A stretch of DNA of 64,000 bases from Prorocentrum cordatum (GCA_963575745.1 CAUYUJ010017893.1:27501-91500); one strand, 5' to 3'; positions 1 to 13,910 are shown, numbered from the stretch's first letter. The notes: a model not told the origin generated them from the letters alone. A program made the numbers and translations.

Positions 1-1527
1 AGGAGGGCGAAAGGCTGAAGCAATTCTGGAGAGGGTAGGTCCTACAGCGGGTCCCATGAGATAGCGATAGAGGAAAAGGGCGAAGGAGGGGGGAGCAGGA
101 GGAAGGAGGGAGGAGCTGGAGGAGGAAGGAGGGGGAGGGCAAAGAGGAAGGAGGAGGAGGAGGAAAAGGAGGAGGAGGAGCAGGGGGAGGAGACAAGGGG
201 GGAAATGGAGGGGGAAGGATGATGATGATGATGATGATGATGAGGAGGAGGAGGAGGAGGAGCAGGAGGAGCAGAGGGGGGGAGGTGGGAGGGAGGTTGT
301 TGTTGATGATGGTGATGAAAACGGTTATGGTGATCTTGAGGATGATGATGATGATACTGATGATGATGATGCTGCTGCTGATGATGAGGGTGGTGATGGT
401 GGTGATGATGGTGGTGATGACGACGAAGCAGAGACTCAGGCTCAGCTGCGGCAGCGCAAGTATCCGTTTACGCTTGTAGATGGGCAGGGCGAGGAAGAGA
501 AGGGGATACAGGCTGCAGCATGGGGAGCAGGAGGGAGGATGACTGCGGAGACAGGAGGGGGAGCAGGGAGGAGGCGGGATGCAACGATGGAGGGAAAGGC
601 GGGTCCAGACCCACGACGCCATGATCTTTCATGACGCGACCTCCAAAGGTCCGGACCCATTCCCCAGGACTGGTTCTTCAACCCGAAGTGCTTTTGGACG
701 GTCCCGAGGCCCCGGGAGGGCCCCCAAGGGCCAAACATAATGACAAACCACCCGTCGCGATCTTTTGACAACGCGAGGAGGGGGTCTGGGGAGGGAAAGG
801 CGGGGAGGGCTGCGGGTGTCCGGGAGGGGGGGGGGCGTCTCTCGATCCCCCCGAGGCCTGCGATGGGGATCGGCTCGCTCTTGGGCTTCGGCGAGGAGAA
901 GCACCCGTCGGCGCTGACCTTGAGCCCCGCTGCCGCTCCCCCGGGAGTCGGGGGGGACGAGTGGGGAAATGAGGAGGAGGAGGAGGAGGAGGCGGCGGAG
1001 GAGGAGCAGGACGAGGAGGAGGACGAGGAGGAGGACGAGGAGGAGGACGAGGAGGAGGAGGACAAGGAGGAGGAGGAGGAGGAGGAGGAGGAGGAGGACG
1101 AGGAGGAGGTCGAGGAGGAGGAGGACGAGGAGGAGGAGGACGAGGAGGGGGAGGAGAAGGAGGAGGTGGACTAGCGTAAACCCAAGACTTTCCACTGATG
1201 TTACAATGAACCCTCCCTCCGAATTCCCTCTCTGCACTGCTCCCTCCTCATGGGTCCATGTTCTGTTGGCAGAACGCCGACTCAAGATGTGCAACCATGC
1301 CAAAGCACCATTCCTGGGACTTCGTGCCAAGACACCATTGCTGGGATTTCAACACCGCGAATCAACGTGACTGTCGCGTCCTGACATACATAAACCGTGC
1401 CAGAACATTAATTCTGGGACTACAGCAGAAATCCGCCGACACTGTCGGCGTGTGTGGGGTCTGTCCAGCCCCGTCGACGGGAAGTCTTCTTTCGTCCCCT
1501 CCTTCCCATCCTCCTCTTTCGTCGGGG

Positions 1528-1559
<32 letters not shown>

Positions 1560-1689
1560 AAGAAAGAGAAAGAGAGAGAGTACCCTTCCTCGCTCGGGGA
1601 AGGAACGGGTTCGCAGCTTGGTCCTCGTTACGCCAAAGGGAAGCCTCTTCCCGTTGTCCCTTCCCCGGCGGGGGGGGGTCCCGGGGGGG
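1..1689. repeat. GGA, GAT and GA arrays with unique spacers
   Basis: Purine-rich 60-290, GAT-rich 219-425, GGA/GAC 968-1170, GA microsatellite 1527-1585. Spacers at 480-967 and 1173-1526 show no gene. Confidence 0.8.
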
Positions 1690-2030
1690 GGGTCAGATTC
1701 GCATCGCCTCTGGGGGTCCTCCTCTCCCACGCCGGTCCTTCTCCGGCGCGCCGGTCCTCCTCGGGTCCTCCTCCCCAGGTGGGGAGGAATCCCAGGGGTG
1801 AGGGGAAGGAAATCAGATACGCATCCGTCCCTGGGGGTCCTCCTCCGCCTCCCCTCCCCTCTCCCACGCCTGTCCTCCTCCGGTCCTCCTCCCCAGAGGG
1901 GGGGGCCTATTGGGGAGTCCATTTCCTCCTACTTCTCCTCCTCCTCCTTATCTCCGCCTCCTCCTTCTCCTATTAATCCTTCTCCTCCTCCTCCTCCTCC
2001 CTTTTCTCCTCCTCCCCCTCCTGGTCGTCG
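1690..2030. repeat. 121-bp tandem pair, then TCC-rich tract
   Basis: TCAGATTCGCATC at 1694 and TCAGATACGCATC at 1814 begin two similar 121-bp units with TGGGGGTCCTCCTC. TCC/CTC-rich 1920-2030. Confidence 0.75.
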
Positions 2031-2084
2031 TCGGTGTCTTTCAGGTTGGGCGGCACCGGCCGTCAGGCTTTTACAATAAAATCG

Positions 2085-2375
2085 GAAGCTGCTGTAAGCT
2101 GTTAAGACGAATGCGCGCGGCGCTTAAGCGAGAACAAAGTATTGAAAAAAGGAATCGTCCTCACTGCGTGGAACTCGTGCACACTTTTAAAACGACTGCG
2201 TGCGGCGCTTAGGCAATAACAACCTTTTGAAAACGATCCGTCCTCCATCAGCGAAGCGCTTGCGAACACATTCAAAATGATGCGTGCGGCGCTTAAACGA
2301 TCATCGCAATTTGAAAACGGCCCGCCTTCCATCCGTGAAACTCTTGAAATGTTTTTAGACAACGGCCCGCCCTAC
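2085..2375. repeat. 86-bp tandem repeat, three copies
   Basis: GCGTGCGGCGCTTA words at about 2113, 2197 and 2284, each followed after about 30 bases by a CGTCC / CGCCTTCCATC stretch. Confidence 0.75.
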
Positions 2376-3117
2376 CGACCCGTCTCGAGGTGCGACAGGG
2401 AGGAACAATCTATAAAGAAGAGGGATGGAGGAGGAGGACGGTGGAAAAGGATGGAAGGATGGTGGAGGAAGGAAAGGGACGGGATGCGTGAAGGAGGAGA
2501 TGGAGAATGGGAGGGGGGGAGAGCAGGAGAGGAAGGGCATGAGGGGGGAGGATGGCGAGAAGGATGGCGGGAGGACAAGAAGCGGGTGAGGCAGGAGGGG
2601 GGAGGGCGAGAAAGAAGGCGAGCGAGGGTGGATGGAGTGGAACGGGGCGGGGGAGAAGAGGGGGCAGTGAGTGATGAAGTGGAAGAGGGAGGGGAGGAAG
2701 GGGCAGCGGGAAAGGAGGCAGGAGGAGGAGGAGGAGGAGGAGGAGGAGGAGGACGAGGAGGGGGAGGAGGACGAGGAGGAGGAGGAGGAGCACGAGTAAT
2801 GGCCTCCTCGTGACCTCTTCCTCCCACTGCTGCCGCCCGTTGCTGCTGGTGTCCCTCCCTCTGCCGCACGGGGATCTGGTGGCCAGCCGGGGAGGGGAGG
2901 GGGCATGGGCCGTGGCCAGCTCGCTCAGCGAGGGACACGCTTGACTGCGAGGCGCACCCACTGGGAAGACGGCAGAACAAAAAGCCGATGCCTTGGCCCA
3001 GGAGAAGATGTGTAGGAGCATTGAAACTCAGGGATGCGAGAAGACTAGCGATACCTATGCGGCCACCCGTCGGGTGATATGGAGATTCGGGGGGGGAAGG
3101 GGAACCAACGTCTCATT
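2376..3117. repeat. Purine-rich region and unique spacer
   Basis: GGA/GGGA-rich 2420-2800. 2810-3117 is unique with no gene. Confidence 0.7.
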
Positions 3118-3430
3118 CATTGGATATCACATCGATCGGACTCTCGATCCCACAACATATCCAACTATCGATCATACAACCGATATCACGATCGATCACA
3201 CAATCGATCCCGCTATCGATTTGACAACCGAACTCACTATCGATCTCCCATGCAATTTCACGAACGATCTCGCAACATACCAGAATATCGATATCTCAAT
3301 CGATCGCACCATCGACCTGCCAATAGATGGCAATATCGATCTCACACTCGGACTCACACTCGATAGCGCCAGTTCTCGCTATCGGTTGCACTATCGATCT
3401 CACAATCGATTCTCCATTCTAAAAACAGAA
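3118..3430. repeat. 12-bp GATCGATA satellite
   Basis: About 24 degenerate units (ATCGATCTCACA, TCGATCGCACCA). Confidence 0.9.
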
Positions 3431-3935
3431 TAGACTCTTCCCCCCCCCGCGTAATCGCCCCCCCTTTCGGGTATGTAAATCACATATGATTCTGACCACA
3501 TGTCCATCCTAAATATGAAATCACAATGTCCCAGGGGGGCCGGGTTCCCCCACCTGAGGTTCCCTAGTAAAAAAAACACTATGCGGTGACATGTGTTGTT
3601 CTAACAGGGCACTTGTTGCACGACTCCCTTGCAACAAATGGGGCGACGTGCACACGCGCGCGCCGTCGCGCGCGCATGCCGAAACCCTCCAAACACTTTC
3701 GGTGTCGGAAGGATTTCGCAATCGATTACCCAACACACATACAAAAACACAGCGTTTCGCAACACTGATTTGCTAAAAAAGCACGAAGTGCAAACGCGCG
3801 CGTCGTCGCGCGCGTATGCCGAAGCCCTTCAAAGCCCATCGGCCTCGGAAAGATTACAACATCGTGTCCCCCCCAAAAAAAAACACAAAATTTCGCAACA
3901 CGGGCTTTCCACAAAAGCGTGCGCGCGCGCTCTTG

Positions 3936-3966
<31 letters not shown>

Positions 3967-6240
3967 CTCCCTCCTCCCGCGTCGTCGTCGTCGTCGCCTA
4001 CGTCGTCCTCTGTTTTTCCTCGTGCTCGTCGTCGTCCTCTTTGGCGTCGTGGTCGTTTCTGTCGTCGTTGTCGCCGTGGTCGTCCTTCCTCCTCCTCCCT
4101 CGTCGTCGTCGTCGTCGTGCGTCGTCGGCGTCTCGTCGTCGTCCCTCCTATTTCGTCGCCGTCGTCGTCGCCGTCGTCGTCGTCGTCCTCGTCGTCGTCG
4201 TCGTCGTCGTCTTCCCTCCTCCCTCGTTGTCGTCGTCGGCGTCGCCGTCCTTCCTTCTTCGTCGATCGCGTCGTCTCCGTCCTCCCTCCTCCCTCGTCGT
4301 TGTCGTCGTTGTCGCCGTGGTCGTCCTTCCTCCTCCTCCCTCGTCTTCGTCTTCGTTGGCGACATCGTCGTCGTCGTCTTCGTTGTGGACGTCGGCGGCG
4401 GCGTTGTCGTCGTCTTCGTCGTCGTCGACGTCGGCGTCGGCGTTGTCATCGTCGTCGTCGTCGGCGTTGTCGTCGTCGTCGTCGGTGTCGTCGTCGTCGT
4501 TGTCGTCGTCGATGTCGTTGGAGACGTCGTCGGTGTCGTCGTAGCTGGTGTCGGCGGCGCCGTTGTCGTTGTCGCTGTCGTCGTCGGTGTCGTGGCCAAG
4601 TGTCATGTGGTACCTACTGTCACTGTCTTGTCTTAAGAAGTATTGCGGCCAAGTTGCGGGTGGGAGGATGGGATGTTTGCACGAGCATTGGAGAGGACAG
4701 CTTCAAGACGGTCAACGTGAACCTCGCCATAGAATTCACTGACGGTCTCACATTCGACCTCACAATCGATCTCACGATCGCTCTCAGTATCGATATCGCT
4801 GTCGATTCTCCTTTCTCAAAACAGAATAGACTCTACCCCCCCGGCGTTATCACTCCCCCCGCGTCCTATGTAAATCACATACGATTCTGACCACATGTCC
4901 GTCCTAAATATGAAAATCGCAATGTCCCAGGCCTACCACATTCCCCCCACTGAGGTTCCCTTGTGAAAAAGCACTATGCGGTGTTTCACGAATCCCTTAC
5001 AACAAATGAGACGAACTGCGCACGCGCGCGTCGTCGCGCGCGCATGCCGACATCCTGCAAAAACCCTCGGTGCCGGAAGGATTTCGCAATCGAGTATCCA
5101 AAACACATACAACAACACAGGGTTTCGCAGCACTGATTTGCTAAAAAAACTGACGCGCGAGTTCTTGCGAAATCTTAAGAAAACCATCGGTTCTCCATAT
5201 TTTCACTACATGCTACCAAACGGGCTTCGCGCGCGCGCATGTCGAAATCTGTCGAACGCCCTTGCGCGTGTGCCGTCGCGAGAATCCCGTGCACCAAATG
5301 GGACGAAATGCAGACGCGCGCGTCGTCGCGCGCGTATGCAGAAGTCCTTCATCACCCATCGGTTTTGGAAGGATTCTAAAATCGTGTCCAAAAAAACATA
5401 CAAAAACCATAAGGTTTCGCAACACGGGTTTTCAACAAAAGCGTGCGCGCACGCTCTTGCGTCGTCGTCGTCGTCGTCGTCGCCGTCCTCCCTCCTCCCG
5501 CGTCGTCGTCGTCGTCGCCTACGACGTCCTCTGTCGTTCCTCCTGTTCGTCGTCGTCGTCGTCGTCCTCTTTGGCTTCGTGGTCGTTTCCGTCGTCGTTG
5601 TCGCCGTGGTCGTCCTTCCTCCTCCTCCCTCGTCGTCGTCGTCGTCGTGCGTCGTCGGCGTCTCGTCGTCGTCCCTCCTATTTCCTCGCCGTCGTCGTCG
5701 TCGTCGTCGTTGTCGTCGTCGTCGTCGTCTTCCCTCCTCCCTCGTCGTTGTCGTCAACGGCGTCGCCGTCCTTCCTCCTTCTTCGTCGATCGCGTCGTCT
5801 CCGTCCTCCCTCCTCCCTCGTCGTTGTCGTCGTCGTTGTCGCCGTCGTCGTCCTCCCTCCTCCCTCGTCGTCGTCTTCGTTGGCGACGTCGTCGTCGTCT
5901 TCGTCGTCGTCGTCGGCGTCGGCGTCGTCGTCTTCGTCGTCGTCGACGTCGTCGTCGTCGTCGCCGCCGTCGCCGCCGTCGTCGTCGCCGTCGTCGTCGG
6001 CGTCGTTGACGTCGTCGTCGTCGTCGTCGGTGTCGTCGTTGTCGTCGTCGTCGGCGTCGTCACCGTCGTCGTCGTTGTCATCGTCGTCGTCGTCGTCGTC
6101 GGCGTCGGCGTCGGCGTCGTCGTCGTTGTCGGTGTCGTCGTCGTTGTCGGCGTCGTCGAAGTCGTTGGAGACGTCGTCGGTGTCGTCGCAGTCGTTGCGG
6201 GCTCGCGCGGCCGCAAAGATGTACCAGCCAACACCCAGCA
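3431..6240. repeat. Tandem segmental duplication, unit about 1.4 kb
   Basis: AAACAGAATAGACTC at about 3423 and 4818 marks copies offset by about 1395 bp. Each has 100-120 bp of AT-richer unique sequence, two or three 143-bp units with GCGCGCGTCGTCGCGCGCG, and 650-730 bp of TCG/CGT triplets (3936-4590, 5459-6190). 12-bp satellite lies at the junction (4720-4810). No gene. Confidence 0.9.
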
Positions 6241-6365
6241 CTCATCGCAATTGTTCCCGCATGGGTTTTGCAAACCAAATTGCGGGTGGGTGGGTGGGAT
6301 GATTGCGCGAGCAGTGGAGTTGACCACTTCAAGTTCGGCAATTGAATCTCTAGGTTTCACGGGCG

Positions 6366-6500
6366 ACCTCACCATCGATTGTACATTCGGTGTCACAACA
6401 ACTCTCACTGTCGATACCACCACAGATCCCACGATCGATCTCACAATAGATCTCACAATCGATCTGACAATCGATCTCACTATCGATCTCACCGCCGCGC
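6366..6500. repeat. 12-bp GATCGATA satellite
   Basis: About ten ATCGATCTCACA units. Confidence 0.9.
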
Positions 6501-7699
6501 CACCGACGGGCCACCCCGCGCCACCGTCGGGACACCGCCACGCCACCGACGGGACACCGACGGGATGTCGAGGCTGGTACGCTCGTAGTGTGGTTAGGAT
6601 GCCCAACGGCGAAGTCGAAGTTTCACTCGCCTTGATGGGCGCGCTTAGGGTTACCTCGCTGAAGTTGGCTGTTTTGGGCAGGCTTGATGTCTTCAGCATG
6701 ACTCCAATACGACGTTACAGACATCAACTGTTTGAGGAATTCCCTCGCGAACTCGTCATTTTTGGAAGGCAGGTGTCGGTCGTCGTGGGGCCTTTCTAGG
6801 GCGATGCAAAAACGATGCCAGAAATTATTGATGTTCTAAGCTATGCTATCGCATACTCATTTTCTTGAGGATGCTCGTATCGGAATCGTCATTTTCGGGA
6901 GTCTATGAGGCGCTTTGGGAACCATCATGAGGTCTGTGTTCGGACCTTGTTTCATCTTGCAACACTTCGAACAAACGATACGGAGACGATGTTGACACCA
7001 TGTCAGGTGTGCGAGGATGTGCCGGGCGAAATGGGCACGTTTCGAAACGACGACAACACATACAGCAATGGTGGTCTGACGTGCTGGTGCTTATTTTCGG
7101 AGGATGTCTCGAGCGAGAGCGTCGTTGTTAACATGAGGGGCAGTAACATAGCTCTGTCGACATCCTAGGTGGTAGAAGATGTCTCATGCGAAGCGCGCAT
7201 ATTTGGAGACATCCCAATATCGCGACTCCCGAGCAGAACGCTTGCTTTTGCACACGATGATGTTGCGAACAGCCCATGTGAGCGAAGCTATGTCAGGCGA
7301 TATGCTTAAACATAGAGAACCACCAACCCAATTTCCCGTGCAATTCCGAACGGTATTTGTGCAGATACTTCTTAGATGTGTAACAGATTCTGTCAGAATG
7401 TCCACCTCGCTTCATGTTCCTCGAAGGCGCTTCCCGTCATCCGCCAGCGAGTTCCAGGGTGCAGCGCGGAGCCTTCAATTTGAGAACGTTTAACCCGATA
7501 CAAACGGTCCACGCCAGAGGCACTTCCCATCATCTGCTACTGTGCCTTGTGCACGTTGAGGCGTGGAAGAGTACCTAGGTCTGTCTGGTCAGGTTCCTGT
7601 AATTGTCTAGGCCCCCCCCCTCTACGGTCGCATTTCGTCGCGCGCACCGCCCCCTCTTTTCCCGAAGCCGCTATCCCTCGCAGACCAAAACAGATTCGA
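6501..7699. other. Unique sequence, no gene seen
   Basis: Moderate GC. Small plus frames at 6905-7168 and 7179-7493 lack protein-like structure. GGCGCTTCCCGTCATC and GGCACTTCCCATCATC form a short diverged repeat (7429, 7517). Confidence 0.4.
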
Positions 7700-8360
7700 T
7701 CTCCCCAGGCCCACATGCCTCCAAGACGGCCAAGTCTCGCTCCAACAAGGGCCATGTTGCCATGTTGGCCTCAAGACGGCCCAAGGTGGCTTGAAGACGA
7801 CCCACGAGGCCGTCGAGACGTCTCAAGAGAGCCCCAAGAGCCTTGCCAAGAGGTCCTCGAGAGGCAAACATCGTTGATGTTCCTTGGGTTGTTCTATGTT
7901 TTCCTGGCTCTCGCCTTCTCGAGCTTCCGACGTCCCAAGACGATCCAAGAGGCCACCACGGCTGCCCCAAGACGGCCCAAGGAGGCGTCCCCGAATGCCC
8001 AAGAGGGCCCCACGACGGCCCCAAGAAGGGCTCTCGAAGGTGAACGCGAACCGACGAGCCTTCCACCCCAAGACGACTCAGGAGGCCCCAGCAGGGCCAA
8101 AATGGGCCCCCCGCTCCGAGATGCAACAACCATTGGTTCCCCTTCGCTGTTTTCACGTTGTAAGGTTCTATCGCCTTTTCGAGCTTTCGACGCTCCAAGA
8201 CGGCACAGGAGGCCCCCGAGACTCCCCCACGACGGCTCAAGAGGCCCCCAAGAGAGCTCCAAGACGACCCCCCAGAGGACTCTAAGACTTCCCAAGAGGC
8301 GCCCACGACGGCCCAAGAGGGCCCCAGGACGGCCCCCAAAAAGGACCCCAGAGCGGGAAC
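7700..8360. repeat. CCCAAGAGG array with two cores
   Basis: 12-16 bp CCCAAGAGG / CCCAAGACGG units. Two non-repeat cores (7865-7935 and 8115-8200) share CTCGAGCTTCCGACG / TTCGAGCTTTCGACG followed by CCAAGACG. Confidence 0.9.
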
Positions 8361-9439
8361 ACCTGCCCAGAATGCGAGCATTCTTCCCCGAGCAATCCCC
8401 AGCAGGCCCCCGTGGCTCTTTTGACGTGCTGCCGCCCAGAAGGCTGCGCTGGCATGGTGGCGGAACTGCCCCGAGGCAGCTGGATGGCCTCAGGGCCCCG
8501 CTGCTCCGGGAGCGCGCTCCAGGGGCGGCCAGTGCGCATCCGGGCCCCAGCCCCGACGCGCGGGAGAGCGGGAAACGAAGGCCCCCACCACACCGCCCAG
8601 GCTACTGCCAGGGGGCCAGGGCTGCAACCTAACCCACCTCCGTCCACGCTGGAATGCTGCCGCCCCAGCAGGCGCAGCCGCAACGGCCTTCTTGTTGACG
8701 GCTCGTCGGACAGCAGGGGGGGATGGAGGAGGGCGGGGGGGGGAATGGAATGGATTGGCATGGGGCTTCTGAAGACCCGTTCGCCCGAAAAGCTGCGCCG
8801 TGCCACTGCCCTGTGCTGCCATGCGGCTGCCCGCCGAAAGATCTCTGAGACGAGGCCCACATGACCTCCAGAATCACGACATCTGGGAAGCCGTCGCGCA
8901 TTTTCTGCCGGGGGAGGAGGGGAAGGAGGGGGAGGAGGGGGTGGTGGAGGAGGAGGAGGAGTCAAGGGGGGGGGGGAGGCGGGGAGGAGGGGGGAGGGAG
9001 GAGGAGAAGGAGGAGGAGAAGGAGGAGAAGAAGGAGGAGGAGGAGGAGGTCGAGGAGGAGGAGGAGGAGGAGGAGGAGGAGGAGGAGGAGGAGGAGGAGC
9101 GGCGGAGGGGGAGGAGCCGCGGGCCGAGGAGCGGCGGCACCCGGCCTTGATGGGCTGCTGGCGCGGCAGGGGCACCGGGGAGCTCGTCATCGCCAGGCTG
9201 GGCGAGCAGGCTCCCCGCTGGAGGCGGCCGCGTGTTTCCAGCGGGGCGCTCGGGGAGGGGGAGGAGGAGGAGGAGGAGGAGGAGGAGGAGGAGGAGGAGG
9301 AGGAGGAGGAGGAGGAGGAGGAGGAGGAGGTCGAGGAGGAGGTCGAGGAGGAGGAGGAGGAGGAGGTCGAGGAGGAGCAGCAGACTTCCTGAGGGACCAC
9401 GCGTTGCATAAACATGAAACTGTTGGAGCTTTGCGCGGA
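8361..9439. repeat. Unique GC-rich sequence, then (GGA)n with a unique island
   Basis: 8400-8905 has no gene. GGA triplets at 8920-9105 and 9258-9385 flank a 150-bp unique island (9110-9255). Confidence 0.8.
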
Positions 9440-9595
9440 TTGATTGGACCGGCGCTGCCCCCCCCCCCCCTGGCGGCGCCTGTAGCGCCGCCCCTGGCGC
9501 GCTCCACGCGCCAGGGAGGGGGTCCAGCGCCGATCCAAAAAATCTGCGCGGAACTCCAACCGCTTACATGAAGAAAGTTATTTCTTCTTCGAGAG
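9440..9595. repeat. Dispersed element with CCTGGCGCG hairpin, copy 1
   Basis: Contains CTGGCGCG..CGCGCCAG arms, GCGCCGATCCAA and TTCTTCTTCGAGA; see copy at 20900-21045. Confidence 0.5.
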
Positions 9596-10139
9596 GAAGG
9601 GGGGTTCGGAAGAGAGGTGGTCAGGAGGAGGGAGGTAAGGATAGTGGACGGGGATGGCGGGGTGGCAGGAGGTGGGACGGGTCAGGATGGGGGGAGAGGA
9701 GCAGCTAAAACCTAAAAGGTTGCATGGAAACATGAGGGAAGGAGGGAGGCAAGGAGGAAGGAGAAGCATCAGGAGTATGGAGGCACAAGAGGGGGGAGGG
9801 AGGAGGAGCAGGAGGGAGGAAGAACGAGCAGGGTCTGGGGTCTAGGGGCCTCGGGGGCAGAGGGTAATTTGGGCCAGAAGAGAGGAGAAGGATGAGAAGG
9901 ATGAAGATGACAAGGGGAATGAGGGGAATGAAGGCGAATACGGCGATGACGGAAGATGAGGAGGAAGGAAGATGAGGAGAGGGGAGGAGAAGGCAGGGAT
10001 GGGAAAGAGGCGGAGGAGGGAAGGGACGGGTGCAAGGTACGATTAATGATAACGAAAACGATCATGATAATGCTGCTGCTGATGATGATACTGATGTTGA
10101 CGATGTTGACGACGATGATGATGATGATGATGATGATGC

Positions 10140-10179
<40 letters not shown>

Positions 10180-11099
10180 AATGCTGATGATGATGCTGAT
10201 ACTGATGCTGCTGATGATGATGATGATGATGAGGGTGATGGTGATGATGAGGCTGTTGGTGAAGATTACGCCGCCGATGATGAGCTGATGATGGCGATGG
10301 TGAGTATGATGGTGGTGGTGTTGACGATTGTGATTGTGGTGGAGATGCTGATCAAGCCGATGTTGATGATGAAAACTATGACAAGAGATAGGCGAGGAGG
10401 ATGACGAGGAACCATCGGAGCATCAGAATTTGGAGTAGGGAGACGGGGAGGAGCAAGAGGGAGGACGGAGGACGAAGAGGGGGGGAGGACGGGGGGAGGA
10501 GGGAGGAGGACGGAGGACGGAGGAGGGAGGAGGAGCAAGAAGGAGGGAGGAGGACGGAGGAGGGAGGAGGAGGAGGAGGAGGAGGAGCAAGAGGGAGGAG
10601 CACGAGGGAGGAGGGAGGAGGGAGGAGGGGGGAGGAGCAAGAGGGAGGAGGGAGGAGGGAGGAGCAAGAGGGAGGAGCAAGAGGGAGGAGCACGAGGGGG
10701 GAGGTGCGGGCAAAACCACGGGACAAACAAAAGGCCTCTCAGGCGAAGCATCCCTCTGTATATGCCACCGACCTCGTGCGCACCCCGGACGTGGGAAGGC
10801 TGGCCCGGTCCTCGCTGCTCTTCGTCACCTCCAGCAGCGCCGGGCGGCGCGGCGGCGTGGCGGGCGAACGCATCTCCTGCTCGGGAGGGGGCAGCAGCAG
10901 TCAGAGGAACAGGTGCGTTTAGTTGATTGTTTGTTGTTTGTTTTGTTTCTTCTTCTCTCTGTCTCTATAGATATATGTTTCTCTCTGTAGACTATCTTTC
11001 TCTCTCTCTCTATTTTTGTTATTTCTCTCTGTATACTTCTCTTTTTATATGTATATACATACACATACTCCTATCCTTATATTATCATTACCCGGACCC
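9596..11099. repeat. Purine tracts, (GAT)n, GGAGGAGCAAGAG array
   Basis: Purine-rich 9596-10030, GAT triplets 10070-10390, GGAGGAGCAAGAG-type units 10440-10705, unique 10720-10935, CT-rich 10940-11080. No gene. Confidence 0.8.
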
Positions 11100-11869
11100 C
11101 CCTCCCCAAACCGGACCCCCCCCCAGGACACCCCAGACGCCCCTGCCCTCCACCCAACGAATGCCCTGGGCGCCCTTTCGGAGTCCCGGCGGCCTTCTGG
11201 GCAGTTGGACGCCCTTGCCGATCGGAGCCCACGGGCCCAAAACGGGCCCCAAGACGGTCCATCAGCGCTCAAAGAAGACCCACTAACAAGACGGCCCACG
11301 AGGCCCCCAACACGGTCCAAGAGGACAAGGGATCCCCAAGAGCCAAAAATCGCCCCATTCCCTGAGGAAACGTACGTTTTTGAAGATATTAGCTTTTTCC
11401 GCTTTCACAGCGCCCACGGCATCCCCAGAGACTGTCAAGATCGCCCCAGGACGGCCTCCGAGACCTCTATGAGCGGCCCAAGGCGGCCCAAAAGAGATCC
11501 AAGACGGATCAAGAGAAGCCCAAGGCGGCTCAAGAGGGGCCCCAAAGGGCCCCGAGAACTCCCAAGAGAGCCCCAAGAGAGTCACAGGAGGCCCCCAAGA
11601 GTGTCCCAAGAGGACCCCCGAAAAGCCCCTGGCCGGCCCGTCCTCCCAAAACGGCCAACAGAGGGTTCCGGGACGGCCCAAGAGGGCTCCAAGACGGCCC
11701 AAAACAGCCCCAAAAGGAGTCCTCTGGTCCGGAGAGCCACCAGGAGCTCAAACGCGAGCCAACACCGTTCCAATATAGCATCCAGCAGTTCTCTTACACT
11801 CCACGAGGCCGTAGTTCGCAGGACGGTGGTTCGAAAGGACCTCAGAAGCCCCACAAGCGTCCATGACCC
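11100..11869. repeat. CCCAAGAGG array with core
   Basis: CCAAGAGG / CCCAAGACGG units from about 11220 to 11720, interrupted at 11360-11420 by a TTTTTGAAGATATT..CCGCTTTC core. Confidence 0.85.
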
Positions 11870-12379
11870 CTCCAGGCATTCAGGAAGCGACCAATCGTGG
11901 TCGCCGCCGCCGCCGTCGTCGTCGTCGTCATCCTACGGAGGAGCAGGAGGTCTCGGCCTGTCATCGCGGGCTGCCGCCTCATTATTGCGTAGCCCGCTTA
12001 CTGACGCCCCGAGCGCTCGCTCCCGCGGCCTGCCCGAGAGAAGGAGCAGGAGGAGCAGGAGGAGGAGCACGACGACGACGACGAGGAAGGGCCAAGTTTC
12101 TGAGCGCTTCTGGTCCCATCGGGAGCTTCCAGAGGCCCTCGAGAAACGAGCGCCCCATGTGCAGTTCAGACGAGAGCCCAATCGTCGTTGTCGTCGTTGT
12201 CGTCGGCGTCGTCGTCGTCGTCGTCGTCGTCGTGGTCGTTGTAGTGGTGGTGGTGCTGGTGGTGGTGGTGGTCCTCGCGATCGTGGTCGTAATTATTCGT
12301 GGTCTCGACGCCCCCTCTGCTGGAACACGCGATGATTTATTGCTTTTCCGAGAAGCGTCCGGAACAAGGCGCATGGCGC
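11870..12379. other. Unique islands between triplet arrays
   Basis: Short GTC/GCC triplet runs (11900-11935, 12180-12275) flank about 240 bp of unique DNA. A minus frame (GLSSELHMGRSFLEGLWKLP, near 12110-12180) looks slightly coding-like but is too short to call. Confidence 0.4.
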
Positions 12380-12399
12380 GAAGCGCCAATGCAGTCTTG

Positions 12400-12436
<37 letters not shown>

Positions 12437-12756
12437 CGGAGGTTGGGGGGTGAGATCGAAGAGGAACGGAGAGCCCCCCTACCGGGAAATCGATTTCGAT
12501 TTCGTGTTCGTGCGTGCCGTGCGGGCGAGGCGAAGCTGCGTGGGCGGGCGAGAGAAAGTCTCCTGTGGCTGAGGCGCGGCCGGACCAAATGACTCCCTTC
12601 CGGGCGGCCGGGGGCCGGGTGTCCCGCCGGTGTCCGCTGGTGTCCGTGGCTGAGGCGCGGCCGGAGGCGGTCCCGTGTTTCCGGTGTCCCGCCGGTGTCC
12701 CGCCCGGGTGTCCCGGTGTCCCGCGGTGCCCCGCCGGTGTCCCGCGGTGTCCCGCG
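12380..12756. repeat. Duplicated TA-rich block copy 1 and GTGTCCCG array
   Basis: (AT)n at 12400-12432, then the block shared with 13960-14116, then 10-11 bp GTGTCCCGCG units at 12617-12756. Confidence 0.85.
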
Positions 12757-13679
<923 letters not shown>

Positions 13680-13910
13680 TTGATTGTGAGAGCGATTGTG
13701 ATATCGATAGTGAGATCGATATTGAGACCGAATGTGAGATCGATTGTGTGATCGATTGTGAGATCGATTGTGAGATCAATTGTGAGATCGATCGAATGAG
13801 ATAGATCGAGTGAGATCGATTGTGAGATCGATCGAGTGAGATCGATCGAGCGAGACCGATAGTGAGATCGATACTGAGATCGATAGTGAGACCGATCGAG
13901 TGAGACGTTG
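13680..13910. repeat. 12-bp GATCGATA satellite
   Basis: About 19 units of GTGAGATCGATA and variants. Same family at 3118-3430, 4720-4810, 6366-6500, 14505-14990 and 18280-18430, in both orientations. A 12-bp period keeps all frames open (EIDS, RSHY, TIDL). Confidence 0.95.

Noticed and set aside
219-1370. ORFs rich in Met, Glu, Arg or Ser
   Set aside because: They are frames through GAT and GGA arrays; each triplet array is open in most frames on both strands.
3919-6302. Long Ser/Arg/Val/Asp ORFs on both strands
   Set aside because: They translate the (TCG)n arrays of the segmental duplication, and six overlapping frames are open at once.
6570-6660. tRNA-like word TAGTGTGGTTAGGATG
   Set aside because: Resembles a tRNA D arm, but no T-arm or B box follows and no cloverleaf can be drawn.
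7547-8632. 361-aa plus-strand ORF and matching Gly/Leu/Trp minus ORFs
   Set aside because: Both come from the CCCAAGAGG array (PKRPPR on one strand, GASWGPLG on the other).
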